Assembly (NCBI GenBank): GCA_951799425.1 | Contig: OX637392.1 | Span: 40,562,593-40,626,592 of the forward strand | DNA length: 64,000 nt | Direction of reading: 5' to 3' | Source of the DNA: Ilex aquifolium | Lineage: Eukaryota > Streptophyta > Magnoliopsida > Aquifoliales > Aquifoliaceae | The notes under the pieces: generated by a model | What the model was told of the DNA's origin: nothing | Database searches by the model: none | The model's input: only the letters and a program-made list of their open reading frames with translations | Program-made: the position numbers and the translations under genes | Part shown: piece by piece, positions 59,641 to 64,000 of the stretch | Numbering within the stretch: position 1 is the stretch's first letter | How the letters are laid out: each line of letters starts with the position of its first letter

Positions 59641-60500
59641 CAAGCAACGTCACACTGATGCAATCCATATTCAACATCTAAAAGCAGACATTGACACACT
59701 TGTACTAGCCAATGCCACAATGTTACCAACTAATGTCACACTGATGCAGCCCACATTCAACATGAAAGCAGACATTGGCACACTTAAACCAGGCAATGCC
59801 ACAATGTTACCAACCAATGTCGCACTGATGCAGCCCACATTCAACATGAAAGCAGATATTGACACACTTGTACCTGTCAATGCCACATTGTTACCAACCA
59901 ATGTCACATTGATGCATCTCACATTCAATATGAAAGCAGACATTGACACACTTGTACCTGTCAATGACACACTTGTAGTAGCCAATGCCACAGTGTTACC
60001 AACCATTCTCACAGTGATTCATCACACATTCATCATGAAATTAGACATTGACATACTTGTACCAGCCAATGCCACAATGTTACCAACATATGTAACAATA
60101 TTACCATCCAATGTCACACTGCTACAACCCACATTCAACATGATAAGCACACCCTGATAAATTGTTACAGCCAAACGTCACCCTCAATCCAATGTCATCA
60201 AAAGAGACTAATACAAGCATTAACACACTTGTATCATTCAAAATTTCACACTGCAGAAAAAGAAATATAATACTGCTATCTGTCAATTACCTAATGTCAC
60301 ACTATTACAAAAGAAATCTCAGTATGACAAGTCAATGTCACACTGTTACATATCAGAATAACAAAGTGACAAAACAATGTCATACTGTTACAATCCAAAG
60401 TTGCATTGCTACAACGCAAAGTCACATAAGTATTACCAAAGTCAAATAGTATCATCATATTAACAGTATTACATCAAAGTCCCAATGACATTGATCACTA
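59641..60500 (+). repeat. 21-bp repeats in 84-bp higher-order units between the MULE genes
   Basis: GCAGACATTG-type anchors fall at 59684, 59768, 59852 and 59936, exactly 84 bases apart, then at 60041 and about 60146, 105 apart. The unit is four 21-base monomers: AATGTCACACTGATGCAGCCC, ACATTCAACATGAAAGCAGAC and two more of like form; 105 equals five monomers. Looser copies with TGTCACACTGTTAC run on to about 60430. The 21-base period yields seven-residue repeats in open frames on both strands; these are not credible genes. Confidence 0.9.
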
Positions 60501-60545
60501 ATCACATTTACACTTCAAATGTGTAATAACAGTTTGAAGAACTAA

Positions 60546-63500
60546 TCATGTACCCTCAAATTTGACTTTCAATATTTGTCTCATTTTGAAATCGTCTTCT
60601 GTCCAGGAATTTTGATGATTCAGAAACATTGATAGCATTTCACTTCGAAAGTCTTTAATTTGTCTTTGTCTCAAATTCTCTTCTACGTCTTCTCCTGTTG
60701 CCAATTGCTTCATAATGTAGCAAACGTACACACCACAGTCGACCCTGACATATACTTGAAATTAGTTTTTTATTTCATTATTTGAGCAGTTAACTAATAA
60801 ATAAAAAATGATGCTTACGTGTTTGATTTCTGCTGTGGACTTTTCTCACATGATATCATCGGTCTGACCATGTCTTGTGTGTCGAGAAGATTGCCACTGT
60901 CTGACATCAACTCTTTAACCTTGTCTTCCACATAATTTTTATGTCATTGCAGTCAATTAATAAGTTATACCCATGTTGAATATTATATTAAAAGTTCGGT
61001 TGAGTTTAGAAATTTGTTTACCAAAATGATAGCATCTTTGGAAGTATGCGTCCCTGCCACCTTTTGTCCTTGGACGTATTGAGTTGTAGTGTTTCCAAAC
61101 CCCTTCATCAGTGTCCAGCACAAGTAGGGACCAATGGTCTAGAACTCCATTTTCACTATTACCATTTGAGTTCATTGGGAAGACAATATAACGTGCCTCC
61201 ATACCAGACAGCAGATGCTTGTCAATTTCCTTTTCTCTAGCTTCTTCCATATTGGGGTCACGTACAAGTGTCTACACATTATCACATGTATGATTAAGAT
61301 ATGAATATAGTTATCAAGAATTCACATATTTATAGCATTTGATTTTTTTACCCAACATAGGCTGTTAATGAATATACACCGTCTGCTGAAAGTGGATGAT
61401 TCACTGCATTTGTTGAAATCTAATAGCATATCTCCCCATGTGTCTATTACCTGTTTTAAAACATTTATTTATTAATAAATAGACACAAAAGTACAGGTTC
61501 ATTTACTGCATTTTCAAAACATATATACATACAGTGTTGTATAGTTCAAGTCCCTCCATAAGGTTCAGTGCATCTTCGACATCAATGTAACTTCCATACC
61601 CAATTCCAGACCATATTTTTGCCCTGCAATATAATGAAAGTAGAATCGTATAACATTAAAATACAGTTGTCCACGTATATTTATTACGTAAAACATATGA
61701 CACTTACGTGTATCCTTCGGCGTCATAAATTTGTTTTAACTTGCTCAGGTCATTTGGACTCAAATAGTTGCATGCTTTCCACAATTTTTTAATGACCCTT
61801 TCAGACATTCCTTTGATTGTAGTGGATTTTTTAGGTAATTGATCAACATCGAAAAAATCTTCTTCTTCCACTTGATCGCTTACCTTGCTGGTCCCATCGT
61901 TTTTCAATGTCACATTCATTTTTTTCCCCTTTTTCTTCGCACTATATTCAAAATTTTCTTCTATTCGCCTTTTTATTTTTATTTTTTTTATCTTCCTAAT
62001 CATGGATGATGTCCCCTTTGGTGGCGTCTGTTGTTGGGTTGGAATCGTGGTTGGGATGGATGTTTGTTGGTATTTCTGCTTAATGGCATGGACTGACATC
62101 TCGTTTACTTGTTCAACCAGAGCATCGTTTTCAGCTTCAAGTTGTTGAATTTTATCCTTTGCTGCTCGCATTTCAGCCTGGAATGTTTCTCTCTCTTTAT
62201 TCATGTTGACGACCATGTTTTCCATACTCATTTTCAGTGATTCATTCTCCTTTGCAAGCTTCATGATCTCTTGGTTGTATTCTTCATCGGTCTTATTTGG
62301 GTCGCACACTCCCTCATCATGCATTTGTTCTGACTCATAAACAACAACATCCAGGAGAGTTTCAAATGGTTGTCTTTCATTTACATTACCATCACTTGCA
62401 TCCAAGATGTCATCATCATCGTCAATCAACAAGTCGTCCTCCTGCCACAGACTGTTTTCACGAACATCATGTTTTTGCTCATGTGTTCCTTTTTCCTCAT
62501 GGATTTCATCATTTTCAACACTACCTGAGTCGTCCTTTCTATGTGGACTACCAACTGTTTCAACCTTGCTGTCTCTCTTTTTCTCATTATGTTTTAGCAA
62601 TTTTTTTTCCTCCTTGGTCTTTTTCAACTTATGACAGATAACCTGGGAACAAATGGATTTTGTCAATTTCTTTTTTCATTAAAAACATGTATAATTCCAC
62701 ATTCACAAAATCAATTTTGCTAACATTTGAACAAATTTCGCAAGATAACTGATATTGTGACATGCTTGTCACAATTAGCACGTTTCATAAATTCAGACAT
62801 TGTATAAATGAGAATAGATATTTAAAACCCAAATTTAAACTTACATCTTTTGACCCAAGCTTCTATAGCTTCCTTTGCCTCATTGCCTTTTGAAGACATT
62901 GTAAATTCCATTTCATGAATCTTGGGAATACATTTGGCATTCCAGGGGTTATCAATGTTGTGTGTTCACAAAACCAAAACTGTATGTGTTTGTAAATACT
63001 GTTAATGTCAATTTGAAAATCATAAAAAATTATAACAAATGCAACATATAGATTTAAAAAATTAACATACAAAAATACTAACCGGTATCAATAAAACGCA
63101 ACCAGTGATTGATGTGGGGGTATCCACCTTTTTCCTCAATGATTTGATAAGTGCACCTTGAATGGCACGACACCAATCATACTTCCTAATCTCATCTAAG
63201 TTCTCCACATATGAAACATATCCCCACCCAAGCGTGTTTCCTGTGTTTGTGAAGAAAAGGGACACCAGCAGGAGTAGACAAAACAACCTTGCAACGTTGT
63301 CAAAATCTGTTTGAGTTGTACCAACCACTGCAGGCCTCAATTTACTCTTTATCAACGTTGCATTCAATCTCTTATCTTTTCTAAACCAACGTTGGATAAA
63401 ATATGTTTTTTTTTTTACCATGTTTGGTTGAATTAATCCTCACTTGCCCATCTTGTATTCCAAAAATGAGTTTCACATCACTCCTACGCAATCTCAGTTC

Positions 63501-63728
63501 TTTCCCACCGATTTGAAATCTAGAGGTTTGTCCATTGAAACATAAAATCATTTTTAAGACTTCTTTGTCCGTTTTCCTGCACCATGCTTTGTCATCAATT
63601 TTTGAAGAGCCCACAATTTCGGCAATATCGAAGGAGTTATACATAACAGTCCATTCCCGTTGTTTCGCATATGGAGGCAAAAATTTAGGAGACTGTTCAC
63701 ATTCATCCGAATGGGCTATTTTAGACAT
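60546..63728 (-). pseudogene. Plant-mobile (DUF1985-like) and Ulp1/C48 protease gene of the MULE, multi-exon
   Basis: Ulp1-type proteases cut SUMO-like tags; the role in MULEs is unknown. The minus-strand frame opens at 63728. DUF1985-like blocks: MILCFNGQTSRFQIGGKELR, LRRSDVKLIFGI, FDNVARLFCLLLLVSLFF, NTLGWGYVSYVENLDEIRKY (63421-63062) and FWFCEHTTLITPGMPNVFPR (about 62990-62900). A long acidic, then coiled-coil exon covers 62666-61704 (KENESLKMSMENMVVNMNKE). The protease has DHWSLLVLDTDEGVWKHYNS at 61160-61080. Its catalytic Asp position is Asn. CEKSPQQKSNT joins VDCGVYVCYIMKQL across an intron 60745-60818 (GTAAGC...TCAG), giving the catalytic Cys. Other exon borders are uncertain. The gene may still be open, but the exon chain is not proven, so it is marked pseudogene with caution. 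Confidence 0.75.
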
Positions 63729-63800
63729 TTACAATGTATTGTGTACTTTTTGACCAATATTTTTAAAAGTGGTACTTTTTGCCCTATAATTTCTAAAAAG

Positions 63801-64000
63801 GGTACCGGCCCCCTTAAAACCCTTAAAAGAACGTTGGATGTACTTTGCTCAATTATATTTAATTTGTTTTTGACTAGTTTTTTATATTTTTTATTAGACT
63901 ACACAAATTGTTAAAACTACTTTGTTGACCTAGTTTTTTTAGTACTATGCGAGCAATTTGATTCGCTTTATTAAATTACTTGAGTTTTATATTTTTATGC
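63801..64000. other. Right flank of the MULE
   Basis: AT-rich, no gene. It may include the last bases of the MULE end or the start of the host flank. Confidence 0.3.

Larger units (their letters stand above)
56580..63800 (+). mobile_element. Mutator-like element with transposase and Ulp1-type protease genes
   Basis: Two convergent genes, a mudrA-type transposase (plus) and a plant-mobile/Ulp1 gene (minus), flank a repeat array. Both ends carry AAAAGTAC words at similar spacing: GAAAAAGTACACCATTTAAG with GGAAAAGTACCTC on the left, and reversed on the right CAAAAAGTACCACTTTTAAA with TCAAAAAGTACAC. The ends are therefore only weakly inverted, like the non-TIR MULEs known to carry Ulp1-like genes (KAONASHI group). 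Boundaries are estimates and no 9-base duplication was found. Confidence 0.75.

Noticed and set aside
59720..60157. Long repeat-coded open frame of seven-residue units
   Set aside because: The frame exists because the 21-base period is a multiple of three. The opposite strand is open too. No start context or family support.

Overview
The window is plant nuclear DNA, almost certainly from a eudicot, and most of it is nested transposable elements. The evidence is plant-specific Ty3/gypsy lineages (Tekay chromovirus, Tat/Retand, Athila), an L1-type LINE with an RNase H tail, Helitrons ending in CTAG, a Mutator-like element (MULE) carrying a Ulp1-type protease, several MITEs, and one host gene with plant introns. 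No bacterial-style gene order, rRNA, tRNA or CRISPR array was seen. I cannot name the species.

Layout. 1-6714: decayed Tekay-type element whose 5' LTR lies outside the window; it ends in an intact 2.1-kb 3' LTR. 6715-7470: inverted fragment of a MULE family that recurs at 27.7 kb. 7638-17511: Tat/Retand-type element, truncated in protease, with two RNase H domains, an integrase, 3' tandem repeats, a spliced antisense ORF and a 3' LTR. A 2388-bp solo LTR with a perfect CTCGG target duplication splits the antisense ORF. 17520-18130: remnant of a Ty1/copia LTR and leader. 18568-22000 (minus): the only clear host gene, a six-exon sphingolipid fatty acid 2-hydroxylase of 236 codons that looks intact; intron 1 holds a LINE RNase H fragment and a MITE. 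22.0-27.7 kb: intergenic DNA with three MITEs, a 90-bp tandem array and an unexplained GC-rich island.

27.7-30.18 kb: MULE deletion derivative. 30179-48.1 kb: a head-to-tail chain of Helitrons. The second member is split by a young 11.6-kb Athila element with a perfect CTTAT duplication; its coding region is one frame broken only by four TAG codons. 48.1-53.77 kb (minus): decayed L1-type LINE. 53766-56115: a short gypsy element with gag and protease remnants but no RT or integrase, sitting against the LINE 5' end. About 56.58-63.8 kb: a MULE with two convergent genes, a mudrA-type transposase (plus) and a plant-mobile/Ulp1 protease gene (minus), separated by a 21-bp/84-bp repeat array.

How the parts work together. 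The hydroxylase is the only gene with a predicted host function. The rest is a layered record of insertions. Stop codons in the gypsy elements are mostly TAG, as expected from deamination of methylated cytosine in CAG/CTG sites. I found no convincing undescribed system. The best leads are the chained Helitrons with a covarying terminal hairpin, the antisense ORF that has decayed less than pol, the two-gene protease MULE with its periodic repeat array, and paired alternative hairpins beside the Tat polypurine tract.
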